In this document: positions 36,801 to 49,200 of the stretch, in pieces
Layout: each line of letters opens with the position of its first letter
How positions within the stretch are numbered: position 1 is the first letter of the stretch
From: Lethocerus indicus
Taxonomy: Eukaryota > Arthropoda > Insecta > Hemiptera > Belostomatidae
Direction: 5' to 3'
NCBI GenBank assembly: GCA_019843655.1
Contig: JACDQD010000007.1
Span: forward strand, 12,273,600 to 12,337,599
Length of the DNA: 64,000 nt
Notes under the pieces: model-generated
Told to the model about the DNA's origin: nothing
Seen by the model: only the letters and a program-made list of their open reading frames with translations
The model's database searches: none
Position numbers and translations under genes: made by a program

Positions 36801-38230
36801 TAATAAATGATATTTCAGATACACACCTCCATGGAAGAGTTGCACTCTAAGGTTGACCCAAAAGTGTTACCCAAGGAATATGGTGGAACATTACCGATGG
36901 CCGATATGATTGGTGAGAAATAATTTTTTGCGAACAAATTTCGTGCGTGGTACGACTCCGTTATCAATATTTCAGATGTCAATTGTTCCACTCATTTAAT
37001 GAATCTTAATTACCTGAGACCGATTGTAGTTTGTGATGCTGATCGTTATTCGAACCCGAGTGGTTTTTATCATACTTTTTGACGAAAAGAGTTGTAAAAT
37101 ACTCACCATCATTGGTCAAGGTTCTCCCCTCGCTTGTTTGGCCCTAATCCAGACCGGTTAGCAGCATTTTGTTAGTGATATTTTATATTGAGTTGACAGC
37201 AACCAGCTGCATTGTAAAGGAGACTGAAGTTTTCAAAGTGATACTATATTCGATCCCCTAATGCACCTCTCACTTGTTCAGACCTACGTCCATTTACCGC
37301 TTCTCACCAGTGATACATCGGGGTACATAAAGCTGGTACAATTGTAATAGCGCTCAAGTGCTAACAAATTAATTAAGAGACAGGATATTGAGGATCACTC
37401 ATGTGTAGGATTTTGTATTAATCAAGGGAAAGTTTTTAAATGACAGCAGAACATTTTAAACATTTGAGCTATTAATAATTCGATTATTAATTGTTAAATG
37501 TATTGTCATAAGTTTTTGCTTTCCCGTTATGTATTGTCCTTATTTCTTAGACTTCTCTAATAGACAGATTATTGGTTTTGGCTCCGAACGGATTTAACAA
37601 TGTTCGCTGAGCAGCCACAAAACCTCAGCTTATCTTATTTTAATGCAATCACTCAAAGAAATGATCTCTGTTTATCAGTCGAAATTTTTTCGCGTAGCAC
37701 ATACTATGTAGTACTTATCAGTCCCATGCGTAACCGGCGTGAATAGCCTAATTGAAGAATATCTAATGCCTTTTTTTTTTATTAATTCAAGTCATTTTGC
37801 CATTATTAAATGAATTTATATTAATTTGAAAAATATTACTTTTTTATTTAATTTTGTATATTACTGTATAGACCGATAAACGTCTATATCTTCTATAGCA
37901 ATATCTTCAAGAATGTGCTAAAGAACTATTCGTGATGCTTCTGGTCCTGGGATCTCGGTGGCGTACCGCATATTCCTTCAATTTAAAGAACATTGTCATA
38001 ACCCGGCAGATAAATTCTCTAAAACATAATGCAACTCTTTAAAATTTGTTTTCTTACATCTAGAACTTTGGAAACAAGAACTTGCTGCAAAGAGGGAGAA
38101 ATTGTTGGATTTGGACAAAATGAAACTTCTGGACAACAGGTCCATCATGAAAAGGGACAAAAACAACAACTGCAAGAAATCTGATATCCACAGTATATCC
38201 GGCAGTTTTAGAAAACTTGAAGTAGACTAG
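23318..38230 (+). CDS. CRAL-TRIO (Sec14-like) lipid-transfer protein, clavesin / alpha-TTP-like; seven coding exons
   Basis: Coding exons: 23318-23528, 25614-25773, 28005-28066, 35761-35954, 36311-36427, 36819-36912 and 38064-38230. All introns are GT-AG. Joined, they give 1,005 nt, 334 residues plus TAG, with every phase agreeing. This family carries hydrophobic ligands (tocopherol, retinoids, phosphoinositides) between membranes in the cytosol. The N-terminal CRAL-TRIO helix bundle lies at about 45-100, with DNNFLLRFLR at 71-80. The lipid-binding fold lies at about 115-275: GRKVVLGIAGNFDP, ETQVMGFSHIGDL (173-185), PMRHKEVHLLNVP, LHSKVDPKVLPKEYGG ending at 271. A charged tail of about 55 residues closes the protein. 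The start is the first ATG after the acceptor and in frame. The length is typical of insect members. The exact ligand and orthologue cannot be read from the sequence. Confidence 0.93.
25614..25773 (+). CDS. CRAL-TRIO gene, coding exon 2
   Basis: The acceptor TTCCGTTTCAG ends at 25613. The split codon gives Asp71, then NNFLLRFLRVKKFSLPMAEN, the end of the CRAL-TRIO N-terminal domain. The exon ends in phase 2 after AAAGG at a GTAAAA donor. Confidence 0.93.
26994..27106. repeat. Inverted-repeat element with adjacent hairpin
   Basis: The left arm at 26994-27014 and the right arm at 27064-27084 are complementary at 19 of 21 positions, with 49 bases between them. A perfect 7-bp hairpin follows at 27089-27106 (GAGGATC, loop TTAC, GATCCTC). 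It lies in intron 2 of the CRAL-TRIO gene and contains no ORF. Confidence 0.7.
28005..28066 (+). CDS. CRAL-TRIO gene, coding exon 3
   Basis: A 62-base exon between the acceptor GTTAACAG (ending 28004) and a GTAAGT donor. It reads GYLFPSPIRDRLGRKVVLGIA, the first strands of the lipid-binding domain, and enters in phase 2 and leaves in phase 1. It is too short to detect except by joining its neighbours. Confidence 0.9.
29879..29903. repeat. 10-bp AT inverted repeat
   Basis: TATTTAAATT and AATTTAAATA are separated by TATTT. It is made only of A and T, so chance is likely. Confidence 0.6.
33796..33810. repeat. Target-site duplication, left copy
   Basis: AAGTAAGTATATATA is repeated exactly at 34069-34083 on the far side of the LINE fragment. 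The right-hand part merges into the TA tract, so the duplication may be a few bases shorter than 15. Confidence 0.75.
33803..33849. repeat. (TA)n tract, probably the tail of the LINE insertion
   Basis: About 23 TA units abut the poly(T) at 33849-33858, the poly(A) of the minus-strand element. The tract probably grew from the junction of the tail with the TATATA end of the target site. Confidence 0.9.
33811..34068 (-). mobile_element. 5'-truncated non-LTR retrotransposon (LINE) 3' end
   Basis: Read on the minus strand, the insert starts inside an open frame ending RLKRKWPRDLNV and stop (34066 down to 34028). An A-rich 3' UTR follows, then AATAAA (33869-33864), ten A (33858-33849) and a (TA)n tail. 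Identical 15-bp direct repeats at 33796-33810 and 34069-34083 bracket it. Truncation at the 5' end, a poly(A) signal with tail and a target-site duplication together mark a target-primed insertion. The clade is not certain; the short peptide is compatible with the C-terminus of a reverse-transcriptase ORF. The intact duplication suggests a fairly recent event. It lies antisense in intron 3, where it should be harmless. Confidence 0.85.
35761..35954 (+). CDS. CRAL-TRIO gene, coding exon 4
   Basis: Acceptor CTGTTGCAG; a split Gly145 codon, then NFDPHKYNCIDMAKVHLITY. It holds the core of the lipid pocket, with MGFSHIGDLRSVSMSHISLW in the usual 'Gx..iiDl.g.s..h' position. It ends in phase 0 at GGAGAG before GTAATT. 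Confidence 0.95.
36311..36427 (+). CDS. CRAL-TRIO gene, coding exon 5
   Basis: Exactly 39 codons, phase 0 on both sides. It encodes HSMPMRHKEVHLLNVPTALK and the helix with FSRSRLSQKIRDRF. These match the Sec14 'fP.r...ihiiN.P..f......f..lS.Kir.r' segment, which contains basic residues often used in phosphoinositide contact. Confidence 0.95.
36819..36912 (+). CDS. CRAL-TRIO gene, coding exon 6
   Basis: Acceptor TATTTCAG. Encodes IHTSMEELHSKVDPKVLPKE and YGG, the hallmark that closes the CRAL-TRIO domain, then TLPMADMI. It ends in phase 1 at a GTGAGA donor. Confidence 0.95.
38064..38230 (+). CDS. CRAL-TRIO gene, coding exon 7 and stop
   Basis: Acceptor TTCTTACATCTAG. Encodes ELWKQELAAKREKLLDLDKM and a basic, Asn/Lys-rich tail, SIMKRDKNNNCKKSD, ending in TAG. 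Such tails are usually disordered in this family. Confidence 0.92.
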
Positions 38231-38633
38231 AATCATTAGTATTATTTTGTTATAAAAGCATTGTTATTTGTGATACTTCAACTCTTGTAAATAATTGGTT
38301 TCCTTTAATTGAGAACATTACAAGAGCAACTTACTTCATTCGGTTTTCCCACATTTTATTTTTTTAATCTTTTAATGTGATAATATGTAGATGAAACTTG
38401 GTGTCATCGTTTGACAGAATTATTAAACGCTGGAAGCAGTTTCCCTTTAAAATATGCTAATCTTAATATTTACTGATATCAACATTTTGTAGCCTTCTAG
38501 GCAACAATTTATAGAATTTCAAAATCAGATTGGAATACAATAGTTTTAACGATCGTCTGTCTCATGTTGTTGATCTGGTTTTTTCTAGACCACAAAAGCG
38601 AGCGACCGCCCAACACCGGTCTAGAAACCGGTC

Positions 38634-38655
38634 TTTGGTCTAGCAAAAGACCAAA
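38634..38655. repeat. 8-bp hairpin in the 3' UTR
   Basis: TTTGGTCT (38634-38641), loop AGCAAA, AGACCAAA (38648-38655). The words CCGGTCTAG and GGTCTAG recur around it. Confidence 0.75.
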
Positions 38656-38986
38656 CCAGCGAGAAATTACAGATCGAGAACCTATAGTATTTCAGAATCA
38701 AATTCAATTTTAATAGATTAAAATACGTTTTGAGAATACATATTTGAAATTTATTTGCATATCATAAAATTATTAACAAATGCTGTTTATAAGTATGTCG
38801 ATTAATATTAAGTGAATATATTTTGAGAACTGGACATGGATTTAAACGATTGGATTAACTTTAAGTATTGTCACATTAATCAAAATGAAGGTGATTGCGT
38901 TATACTTTTAATGTTGATGCTTTACAGTAACGAAAAAAGTATTTTGTTCGTTTCTTTGCTTAATTATACCTAAGAATTTCACAATG

Positions 38987-38992
38987 AATAAA
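38987..38992 (+). terminator. Candidate polyadenylation signal of the CRAL-TRIO gene
   Basis: AATAAA about 757 bases after the stop, with a T-rich stretch before it and TTGGCTTGTTC after it. Position supports it, but no cDNA end is available. Confidence 0.4.
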
Positions 38993-39443
38993 ATTTGGCT
39001 TGTTCAATCATAATCACCAAAAGTATTTTTAAAGTGAATGAGGTATTAATAACGTTTATGTTATAATATTAAATTTTAAATTTGTTACTACATTTACAGT
39101 ATTCAGAATGTGAAGTTATTATTTTATTATTATGTACTTACTACCTATTATTACTATACAAAATTGTAAATTTTTGTATTATAGAATAAGTGACCTTATT
39201 TTATCACATATTATACGTTTATAATAATAATACATTCGTAGTTAATTGATTTTATATTGGACCTTTACGAACTTAAAATAGTGGAAGATGAAGTGGAGGA
39301 GAGTGTATGCGAGAGCAGTTGAATGGCTTTCAGACGATTATAAAGAGGCAAGAAATGTATTCGTGGTTGTTTCAAGTGACCCCTTACAAACACAGTCAAT
39401 GAATCATCAGTCACTGGGAACTCTTATCAGCCAGCGCTGATAG

Positions 39444-39480
39444 TATATAGCAGTGAGCGTGCCCTCGGGAAGGTTTCAGT
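39444..39480 (+). promoter_or_regulatory. Core promoter: TATA box and initiator
   Basis: TATATA at 39444-39449 and the arthropod initiator TCAGT at 39476-39480. With A at 39478 as +1, the TATA starts at -34, a little beyond the usual distance but workable. Transcription would give a 5' UTR of about 250 bases to the ATG at 39731. That UTR carries a three-codon upstream ORF (ATG 39688, stop ending 39699). Confidence 0.65.
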
Positions 39481-39730
39481 GTTCTGTCACTCAGCTCCTG
39501 GCTGCTTTTCAGCTGAAACCCCGCTCCTCAGATATTCCTCAGAGAATCCTCCCTCAATCTTAAATTAACCCCTTTTCGATCCCACAAACGCCCAGGGCGT
39601 TTTTTTTCTATCCCCCAAAAGGCCTAAGCCTCTGTCAAAAATTCCGTCCCTGGCGTGCCCCTGTTACCGAAGTGGTGTCGGGAGTCTATGTCGTGTTAAG
39701 AACAAGTGGTGCAATTTGAAAGCGGGCAAG

Positions 39731-39839
39731 ATGGTAATGGCGACGCTTCAACCAGTAGAGACAAGATCCTTTCCAAAACCTTTTCCACCGCACAAGTACT
39801 CTGTGGTCAATGAAACGGATGCCATCTCTATGTATCTCT
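39731..39839 (+). CDS. First coding exon of an unidentified gene (5' part only)
   Basis: From ATG at 39731 (context CAAGATGG) the exon encodes 36 residues: MVMATLQPVETRSFPKPFPP and then HKYSVVNETDAISMYL. One base is left over (phase 1) before a perfect GTAAGT donor at 39840. A second in-frame ATG lies at 39737. The peptide is proline-rich, has no signal sequence or membrane segment, and I do not recognise it. Support comes from the TATA/initiator upstream, the ATG context, the donor and ordered non-repetitive coding sequence. The next exon is not evident nearby; the phase-1 acceptor at 63767 is one possible partner. Confidence 0.6.
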
Positions 39840-41299
39840 GTAAGTAAAGAATATCATCATTGATTATTATAGCATTTATAATTCTTGTGTGACGTCTCAA
39901 GAATACATAATAAAAGCCCCATAATACCAAAAGATCATCAAATTAATTAAACTGAAATCCTCTTACATGAAAAATACAAAATATAATTTATTTTCCTAAT
40001 AATTCTTCGTGCATTTTTTTTAAGAAAGAAATCATTGATTCTTTCTATATGACAATGAATCAATTTGGAAATGCCATGTTCTATTTTTCAACCATTTATT
40101 TTAGATTGAAGAAAATATTCTTCTACATTTTTAGTACAGTTTTTCTAGTATCTACTTCATATTAAGAATAGTACCAATGTTTTTAATTTTCTTCCCTGAA
40201 CGTTTGTTATTTTTTTATCTGTAAACTCAGATTATTATTAGGTTCAGTTGGGGGATTCATTCACATTTGTGTATCATCGAAATAAAGAATTTTTATTACG
40301 CTTTAGCTAAATTATAATTATAGTCTTCCCCTATTTATTTACCGTGCAATTTATGCACCCTTCCCATTATGTGGGGTATCTATAATTTAAGAATTTCACG
40401 AAATTAAATAACATTATTTATAACTTAATTCAGGCGTCTTTTTTATTTATTGCTATAACACAGTCACACTATTATTCAAAGTGAGATGCATATAAAATGA
40501 CATAAATCATTATATAAATTTACACAATTCACGTTACATGATGTGTTATCTGCTGTTTGTATGTCAAACATGAGAGATTCATTTATATAACTAATGCACA
40601 TATTTAATCAAATAAAAGCCCAATATTCAAATTTAAGATATTTCATGTATAAAACAGTATTCAGTTATACAAAATCATTTTCTTACAGTATTTAGACAGG
40701 TAGAGAAGAAATAAATTTATTAGATTGTAGAACTAATAATATTATTTATTCTAATTTACTAAAGCAAGTCCCAATAGAAAACATATTTTAATATAATAGC
40801 AATACGAAATTAAAACTGAACTGTAAATAAGGAATGCAATAATTAAGAATACGTGATTTATACATTTTGCACGTGATCACATTAGCAGACTGACGGGTGA
40901 TGCCCTGACAGAGTAATTGATTAAAGAAAACTGGAATGATAAAAGAACAATCCAAATCGATAACAACAATTCATAGCAATTGGATTTTTTTTATTTATTA
41001 ATTATAGTACAAATAGGGTAATCTTATTGTTCTGAACTCACGAAGTTCAATTAATCACATTTCTTTGTACATTATTTAAGTTCAAAAAGGTAAAAATAAT
41101 TTGAGAATAGTATCGATATAAGTTTCTATTATTAATAAAATAAAAATTATTTAGAATATATTTCAAATAAATATTAGACCATAATCAATTTATCACCATT
41201 CTCACAAAATTAAACTTGTTAAATAAATTGTATTTATAAGAAGAAGTGCTTGGGGAAGGTATTTGCAATGATTTAATCTGATTGATTAATCGTATCATA

Positions 41300-41359
<60 letters not shown>

Positions 41360-41360
41360 T
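41300..41360. repeat. (TG)n-(TA)n compound microsatellite
   Basis: Five TG units followed by about 21 TA units with one C near the end, flanked by further TGTATGTGTAC sequence. Confidence 0.95.
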
Positions 41361-44300
41361 TTACATAAGTGTATGTGTACCTGTCCACCTCATTAGAACC
41401 TATCAGAAAAAATGTACGTTAGTATATTGGTAATGTACCGAAGATAAGAACATTGAATTTAGTCGAAACCGCTGATCAGATTCTGATTACTCTCTCAAAA
41501 TCGTTACCCCAACGAGGAAATAAATTATCTGATAGTGCGAACATTTTTCGTGCCCAGAAATAAAGATCGGTAACCACAGTTGGGAAACCTGTATGCATAG
41601 TGTAGTGTTTCGCTTGTGATGAGGGCACTAGCGCCATCTACATGCGACGATTGGGTATAGTTTTTGCATAGTTCCTCCTCTGACCGCTTTTCAAGTTTTG
41701 ATTCTGTATTCGATTAGGCCTTTGTTTTTTGTGAATAATACTACTTATCCGTTACAATCAGCTTTCACTTTCGAGTCGTCAACTGGATTTCAGCATAAAG
41801 AGAAATATCATAATAAACTAAATCAATATCAGTTAAAAATATCAATTATAACCACTGAAGCACGATTTGAAGAGCCTGATATCTGAGCAAGAGTGGCGCG
41901 AAATTTCTGGAAACTTCCAATCTTACCTTGGGCGTTGTCGACGGATTTTTTTAATAGGGAGATTATAATTGGGTGGATTTTACTGAAGCAAAATGTATAT
42001 GGATGTATGGATGTTTCTTCCTAAGCCCAACTACTGATATTTATTGTCACAATGGTCATTGATAATCTACAATAATTATATTGAGGTCTCATCTAAATAA
42101 AAGTTGTGACACCAATAACAAAAATATGTAACATTTCCAAAAGTTGGGATTAACTAGTTACATATTCAATTCCAAATTTGGAAATATTATAAAATTAAAT
42201 TAATGTAAATGAAGTCCATTATGTATACGTTTAGTAAAAGAAATGCATACTTTTTTCACAATATAATTGTTACTGGCAGAATAATAAAACGTATGATTTT
42301 TTCCATTAGTGAAACTTAGAATGAATGGAAATGAAAGAAATGCTCGCGTGCTTTGTGTTACCCATAACTGTAACGATGTGATAAGAACGAACTAATTGAA
42401 ATGATCTAATTGGAGAGACGAAGCTCATTTGTCGCCCTTATTTAGCCGACAGGCCTTCTTCACCATTTATCAACTTGTGAATGGGGAAACGGTGAAAGTG
42501 CCAACTGTGTCAGTTTTCATTTTTTTTACGAAATCGGATGATTGTTCAATTTGCCACAATTCGTTAAAAGTTGTAAGTACCTTTTCAGGGTGGAGATAGT
42601 TGATATTTCTTTGATAGAAATGAAAGATGGAACGTACTATCCCCTTTAACTGAAAAATGTTGGTTGTGACACGTTCACCCTTGCCATTTTCCACTCTTCA
42701 ATTATTATTAGAGTTCCCTTTCTTTACAAATCTCTATGCGGAAGAACTATGTCTATGTGGGACAAAAGAGAGTCAAACCTTATCCGGGAAGGGAGAAGTA
42801 TTAATGTCCGAGCGGGGTACGAGGAGATGGTAAATTCTACCGCTTGGCACGCCACTTCTTCTCTTCCCACTTATTTTGATAGTTTTTTTATTAGTATATT
42901 ATGCCATCCTCATATGGCGCTTCACTCTCGCTGGCAGCTGCACTTCCTCCCACGTCTGCGTATTCGTCTCGCGGTTGAAAAATTAAATCCGTCCCAATGA
43001 ATCATACAGCCTGTTATGCATTACATTCAGTGGGAGGTGGGTCGAAAGCAACCCACTGTACATGCATCATTCCAATAACAATGACGATCGCCTTTTGGAA
43101 TTCTGAGACGCTAGAAAGCTGGAACTCGCGAGAGATTGCTCGGTCGATAAGGCGTTGGAAAGCTTTAGACCTTAAACAAAGAGGAATAGTAGAGATTTTC
43201 TTTCATACGGCCATATGTTATCTACTTCAGGTCAACGTCAATAGCATTCCATTTGTAATAAGACATTTTATTTTGATGGAATAAAGCATTTTAACATTTG
43301 ATTTGTTCTATCTGGGGAGTCTACAGTTGAAATTTGCAGACAGCTAACTATAATTTATTAGGAGGCAAAAACACAGAAAACTGGGCTGAATATTGTATCT
43401 GACGTTATGTACCTCTAAAAAATAATCAAAAATTGTTTCTGTGACCAAATGAGAATATTTTTTCCGAATTAGTTAAGATGGTCGAAATGAACGGAGAAAG
43501 GAAAATGTTCGTTAGGAGGTTCACCAACTATTCACTGCGCGGATTTCTCCATCCGTCTGGTGAACTGGGACTATATATTAGGGCCGACAAAGTGAAACTA
43601 ATTAATAACCGATTTGTTAATAAAATGAACACCCGCTGTGACCCAGTGTTAGTGCTCGGCCAACAGCGCGTAACCCCTGACGTGAAAATAGCAGGCGTTA
43701 CCTTCTGTACACTACTAGCCTTAGAACATGTAAAGAATATTATTGCTAGATCCCTTTACACTTGCTGAATAAATTACCAAGCGTAAGAGAAAGTAAAATT
43801 TATGAATATGAAATGGTATGCGTTCTGGAGCCATGAAATCTCAATGGCTATCCCAAGACAGTTCGAAGGAAGAAAATATAAGACTAGAGGAATTTAATAT
43901 TCCACTTGGGAAGACCATTCATTTGTATAAAGACTCTGGGAAAACTCACTGTAGATTTTGAAACAACTGCAATAAATACCCTTCGCATTGAATTCTACGA
44001 ACTAGATAGATTGTTACAACGTAATGATATATGATAAATAACGGATCTGATAGTTAGAAAGTTATTTTGAGTCAAAAGCAAACATCATGTGAATAGGCCT
44101 TGTAATCTTTACCTGCAACCGTAAGAGATGGAGTACTAATCGTTCGAGCGTAAAAAATCGCCTCCCAGCTGTGGGCCTATTACAATAACACCGAAGGTCG
44201 GTCGGATTCGGATTGCAGATTTTCGATCCCTGTTAGGAAAACGGGGCTTTGAGCAAAGGGCGTACAGAAGCCTATCACATACGCAGCTGGGAACTTTAAG

Positions 44301-46246
44301 CTGTTAGGTACTTTTACAAACATAAGTTTACTGTCTTAAAATAGGTTTTCTAAATGGAGCCATTGATGTACCGCGCGATGTTAACACAGCTTGTCTCCCA
44401 TTCATCATTGACCCAGGGGGATTGTCGCCTCCTGTCCTTTCACCGATGCTCTCGGTTGCATAAAATGGGCGTTGCGAAATGCGAAAATAAATTGAAAACA
44501 CTTTTTAAAAAGTGACCCCAGCGCTAATTAAAAACTGCCACGAGGTTGAGCCAGGAGATTGACGATGCCCTGAGAGACAAGTGGGAATACGACGCCTTGA
44601 ACAAAAATGGTCGACACTGATAATTAGCCGCTACTGCCTTCTCCGTTGTATATGTTTCGTTAAATGTTCATTGCATTTTCATAACATTCTTTAAATCTTC
44701 ATAGACATTTCTCTAAAATAACCCTATTCCAAATTTACTTGTATTCATACTTGTGTTCAATCAGTGTCAAATTTCCTGATAGTCCGAAAATCTGGTGAAT
44801 TTCGATACTGCCATCCCTATTATCATCCCGTGTTCTACCATCTGAGAGGTCTGTACACTGTGCACACATTGTTCTATCTATCCAAATAATTTTTACCTTT
44901 GGGGTTTTTAAAAATTAACGTATAAATCTAACATATATATTAGGAAAAAATACAATTAAACGAGATTAAAATTACCACCATATCATCGGTGGTAGTATTT
45001 CCTGTCTCCACTCGCTTACTTTCTCTCAGGCTAGACCGATGTCCGGTTCTCACCAACGTCATTAATATAGTACTAGCTCGCAGCTTGCCTGCTCATTCCT
45101 TTTGGTGTGAATGGCAGGGGCATCGGCTATTTAAATGTGTTTGTTCGTCGCTCAAATTGAGCAAAACTCAATAGTAGTACAGGTTGGTACCAGATTGTAT
45201 AGTAGCGTTGCATCCTCCACAGCATGGAGGTGTGCTGTCCAAATACGGCGTGCTTCTTCCCTCAACACACCACGAAAATGAGCGTAGTTATATGGTTCCG
45301 GGGGACGCCAATCACTGGGATGGCGGGGCGCAATTACGAAGCGCGTTTAAGGGCAGGAAACGAACGCAGGAAACTATAGAGGTTGAACGGAACTGGGTCG
45401 AGGAACGCTGAGCGGCTTCCGGTCGGGAGTGTGACCCTGTCTCGGATGCCAGGAGGATTTAATCTTGACATTTGAGCGAGAGTAAGAGGGAGTTGGGGGT
45501 CGGCTAGAAAGTAACCGCGAGTTGCAGTCAGACGGCCCGGGCCACCAACACCGATGCGCTTCCAATCATTCCGCGGCTCGTCCTCAGGAATCCGGTTTCG
45601 TTTTGCACACGCTTTCGCCGCTCTTCGAAAAGCTATTTTTGGAGTTTGGCAGTAAATCGTATACATCATAGCCGGCTGATGATTCACTGAATGGAGGTAT
45701 TTATCATAGATATTAAAAACCAAAACTGAGGTCACCATTCGGGGTCCAACTAATGAAGATGTACCAACCATATATAGTAAATAATCACGAATGCATCCAT
45801 TGTGTAACATTAGACGACATTGTATCTTATTATAGTTATAAATTATCCAACCGTTAGTCCATTGGAAATAGTTCTATCGGTGGGATCGGTAAGTATAATT
45901 TTGTAAATGCCTTTTCTAGAGTAGTCTTCCCAAAGTTATAAAAGGCATGAAAGGTGTGAAAGAAGAATATTGAAATCTGAAGAACGCAAAATGAAATTGT
46001 AGTTGGAAATTCCCATTATCGAGACGTTATGAAGTGCCATGGGGAAAAAAATGATAAGCTTTATTTTTATACTTCCTATAAAATATCGCTGCGAAAGCGG
46101 TATTGACTAAAAGTAGCTGCGCAGTTGAGGATAAGGGACGGGATAAGGCGGAATTCTGCGCTTGCTGTTTCCGACGGGAAATGTCGGGGATTGGGGAGAA
46201 GCCAGAAACTATCCTGTAAAAAAACAGCCCGGAGGGTACCGTTGCT

Positions 46247-46266
46247 CTAGGAAGGTGTCTTCCTAG
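46247..46266. repeat. 8-bp hairpin, loop GTGT
   Basis: CTAGGAAG and CTTCCTAG flank GTGT, inside a GC-rich, CpG-containing block (about 46130-46505) that could be regulatory. Confidence 0.65.
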
Positions 46267-49200
46267 GGCCTGAACATTCCCGCGTTCAGATGTTTATCGG
46301 ACAGCGTTCGGGCCGGCTACCTCGGCCCGTGTTCCTCACTGCCCGCTTCCTGTTTCCCATACGGCTTGCGGTTTTGTCTGTTCGGTGTCGACAGAGGGGG
46401 CGGAGGGTTTAATGGGAAAAGAGAGATATCTCGGCGTCCGCGGTATTGGGAACTCGAGGGAACAGAGAGCCCGACGTTCTCGAGTAAGGGGGCTGGGCTA
46501 GATCTCCACTAACATTCATTAAGAGTAATAGTATTTTATCATTTTAAGGATATTATGAGCCAAAAGATAGCTAGAACGTATAGGTATATCTGTGCCTACT
46601 GTGCTCGAGAATTGATGATCACATATAGAATGCGGAACTCCCATGAATGATATTCGCAGCATAGCTGTGTCTGAAAACGTAAACATCCCTGGTATTTCCA
46701 GCGATGACGTGCTCAACTGCTTCTAAATCTGAGTGTATCTTCAGCATTATCGTCTTTAAGTTTTTACCTTCCTTATATTGTCCCATTTATTATTCCTAAA
46801 ACCGGCTCTTATTTTCGTGTTTTTTATTATATTATTCTTTAATTGTCTTTATTAAATATTAAAGTAATAATAAGCTACGTTATATTATAATAATTACTTT
46901 ATGGTATAAATATAATTATTTTATATAATTATTATAAAAATCGTTATGCGATATGCAAACCCACGGCTACGAAATGAATTTGAGGGGCTGATCCTGATTA
47001 TTATCGCTACTGTTACTGCCTAAGTATACTGCCAGTTTAATCGGCAATGCCAAATTAAACCAGTTGTAAGCCAGTAGCAATAGGTTTGCTGGGAACCGGG
47101 CTCTGTGGGCATGTGTGTGGCCTTGTCAATTCCACCCGGAGGACATTGTCCCCGCTCACAGGTAAAATACAGATCTGCCGGGAGCGATTTACCAATAAAT
47201 CCGACTATCGGAGCGGCGCGGTCCTTGGAATTTATAATTCGAGACGATATCGCCGGAGTAAATCAAAATGGGACCAAAAAGAAAAAAAAAGCGAGAGAAT
47301 AAAATAACTTTCTCAAGGGGAACCCGAAACTCTTGTTTTATATTTCCTTTACCGGCCGAAACATAATAATGCCTGATGCCGGCCGTTTGCTAGGGCGCCT
47401 TGAAAAAGTGGCGATTTTCGAATTGTAGCGAGGCCATGAGTTGACTGCTGCCCGGAAATACGAGCCCAGTTATAAATCGTCTTGGCCTAAAATATTTTCC
47501 CGTACAGACGTCCAGGCTAAATCGGTAAGAGAGGGACACTAGAAAATGATACCATTTAAAAACCACATTTTTCTCGCTCTTATAATGGGAGTCGTGTCGT
47601 ACCATGTTGTTTACGCCGGCGGTAACAAATATGGAAAGAATAAATTGTGTTCTCAATGTGGGGGAGGGGGGGAGCTAAAAAATGACACTGAAGATGGCGC
47701 CTATTAAAATGCCGAGCACAAAAAAGCGTATTGACCAAATTACCAGAGCGATAAAGGACAAGATTTAATTAAGGATTCCGTCCCTGAGCGAGGACTCTGG
47801 TCAGTTGCAGTTCTCTGGTTTTGAAATAAATTATTTTTCTGATGTGTATATAACAATCCGTTCAAAACTAATCTACTGATAGTAGGGTCATGGCTATTGG
47901 TAAATTATGAATATAAATTTGTTATTTCAATGTTTACCTTATTTTAATTATAGCATGCGTTCTACACACGCTTATATGATTCTTTGCTTCATCGGTTTCG
48001 ACTTCTCGATATCGACATCAGCATTTCAGCAATAATATAATCTTACGCGTGGTGGCTGCCGATGTGTCATTCTGTCAGCAGTGCCAATGATCTATTACCA
48101 TAGAAGTTATACTCTTCTTCTAGAAATGATATGTTACTCTGCTATTTTCTAAAATAAAAACCCGATGGCCTTACTGTCAATTTTCTTCCTCTACGTAAAT
48201 GGTATAATATAGAAATAAAAATCGGAAATAACTAGTCTTGCTTGATATTTTTCATTTTTTAATTAATGAGGTAAACGGGGAGTTTTGGATGGAACTAGTT
48301 ATATTTACGCAACGATTCCGTCTCCTGATTTCTGGGTGTTTACGCCCCTCCCGCCCAGTAATTGTATAGTTATCATCGGTCGGCTTCTTATCACTTAGTT
48401 ATTATTAACATTACTGACTCTTGAGTCGTTGGGTGTGGGGAGGGGGGCAGTGGTAGTGGTCAATGAGCTCTTATGATACTCCATGAGTAAACACCCGCAT
48501 ACACCGACGATTGGGAACTTACACTTTGTGTTAGGAATTTGTGTTCTAATTAAGCCTATAAATTGTCATTACTCTCCTTATTTCTAAGCGCCTTAAGAAA
48601 GCACACGAGAAGGAGGCAGGATTTCCAGTGTGGGCGGGCAAGACCCTTATCAGATTAGGTTACCCTCAGGTGATAAAAAATTAGTGCTTGTTTAGTATTA
48701 CATGTTGAGTACACAGGATACAGCTAAGAGTTATGGGGTTGCTGGAGTCATACACCCGGGGAGTATATCAGATGATCCCAAATTTTTTCTATAAGCCTTA
48801 TAATTGTTTGCCAGTTCTCAACGTACGCCTACAAAGAAAGTTGTTTATCAAGCTTTTTAAATTCGTATTCATCTCCCAATACCCACTGTTTCGTCACCAA
48901 TAACTCTGGCCTTTGAATTTAGCAGTCACATATGGCCGTTCTTTTCGACCTTTAATTATATCTCCGGTACGGCCAAGAAAAAAAAGGAGGGACAAAAAAA
49001 AGCGCGATTGTTTCCTCTGTGTCCTCTGAGGCCGACCTTCCGCGATTATCTAGACCGATTATTCCTTATCTTATCGAAAGTCCAGAGGTACGCTATCCCG
49101 GCGAAGAACGCTCGGCTGGTTTAGGAATCGTTTCCGCGGTCGTTAAAGAATATCTGGTTAGCGAATTCGAAAACTGAAATTCGTTTGAGAAACCATACCT

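Larger units (their letters stand above)
38231..39000 (+). other. Probable 3' UTR of the CRAL-TRIO gene
   Basis: AT-rich sequence after the stop with no further ORF. It contains a hairpin at 38634-38655 and ends near the AATAAA at 38987. Earlier A-rich signals could also be used. Confidence 0.5.

Noticed and set aside
45334..45810. 158-codon minus-strand ORF
   Set aside because: No known motif, no promoter or splice context, and part of its length is due to GC-rich sequence.
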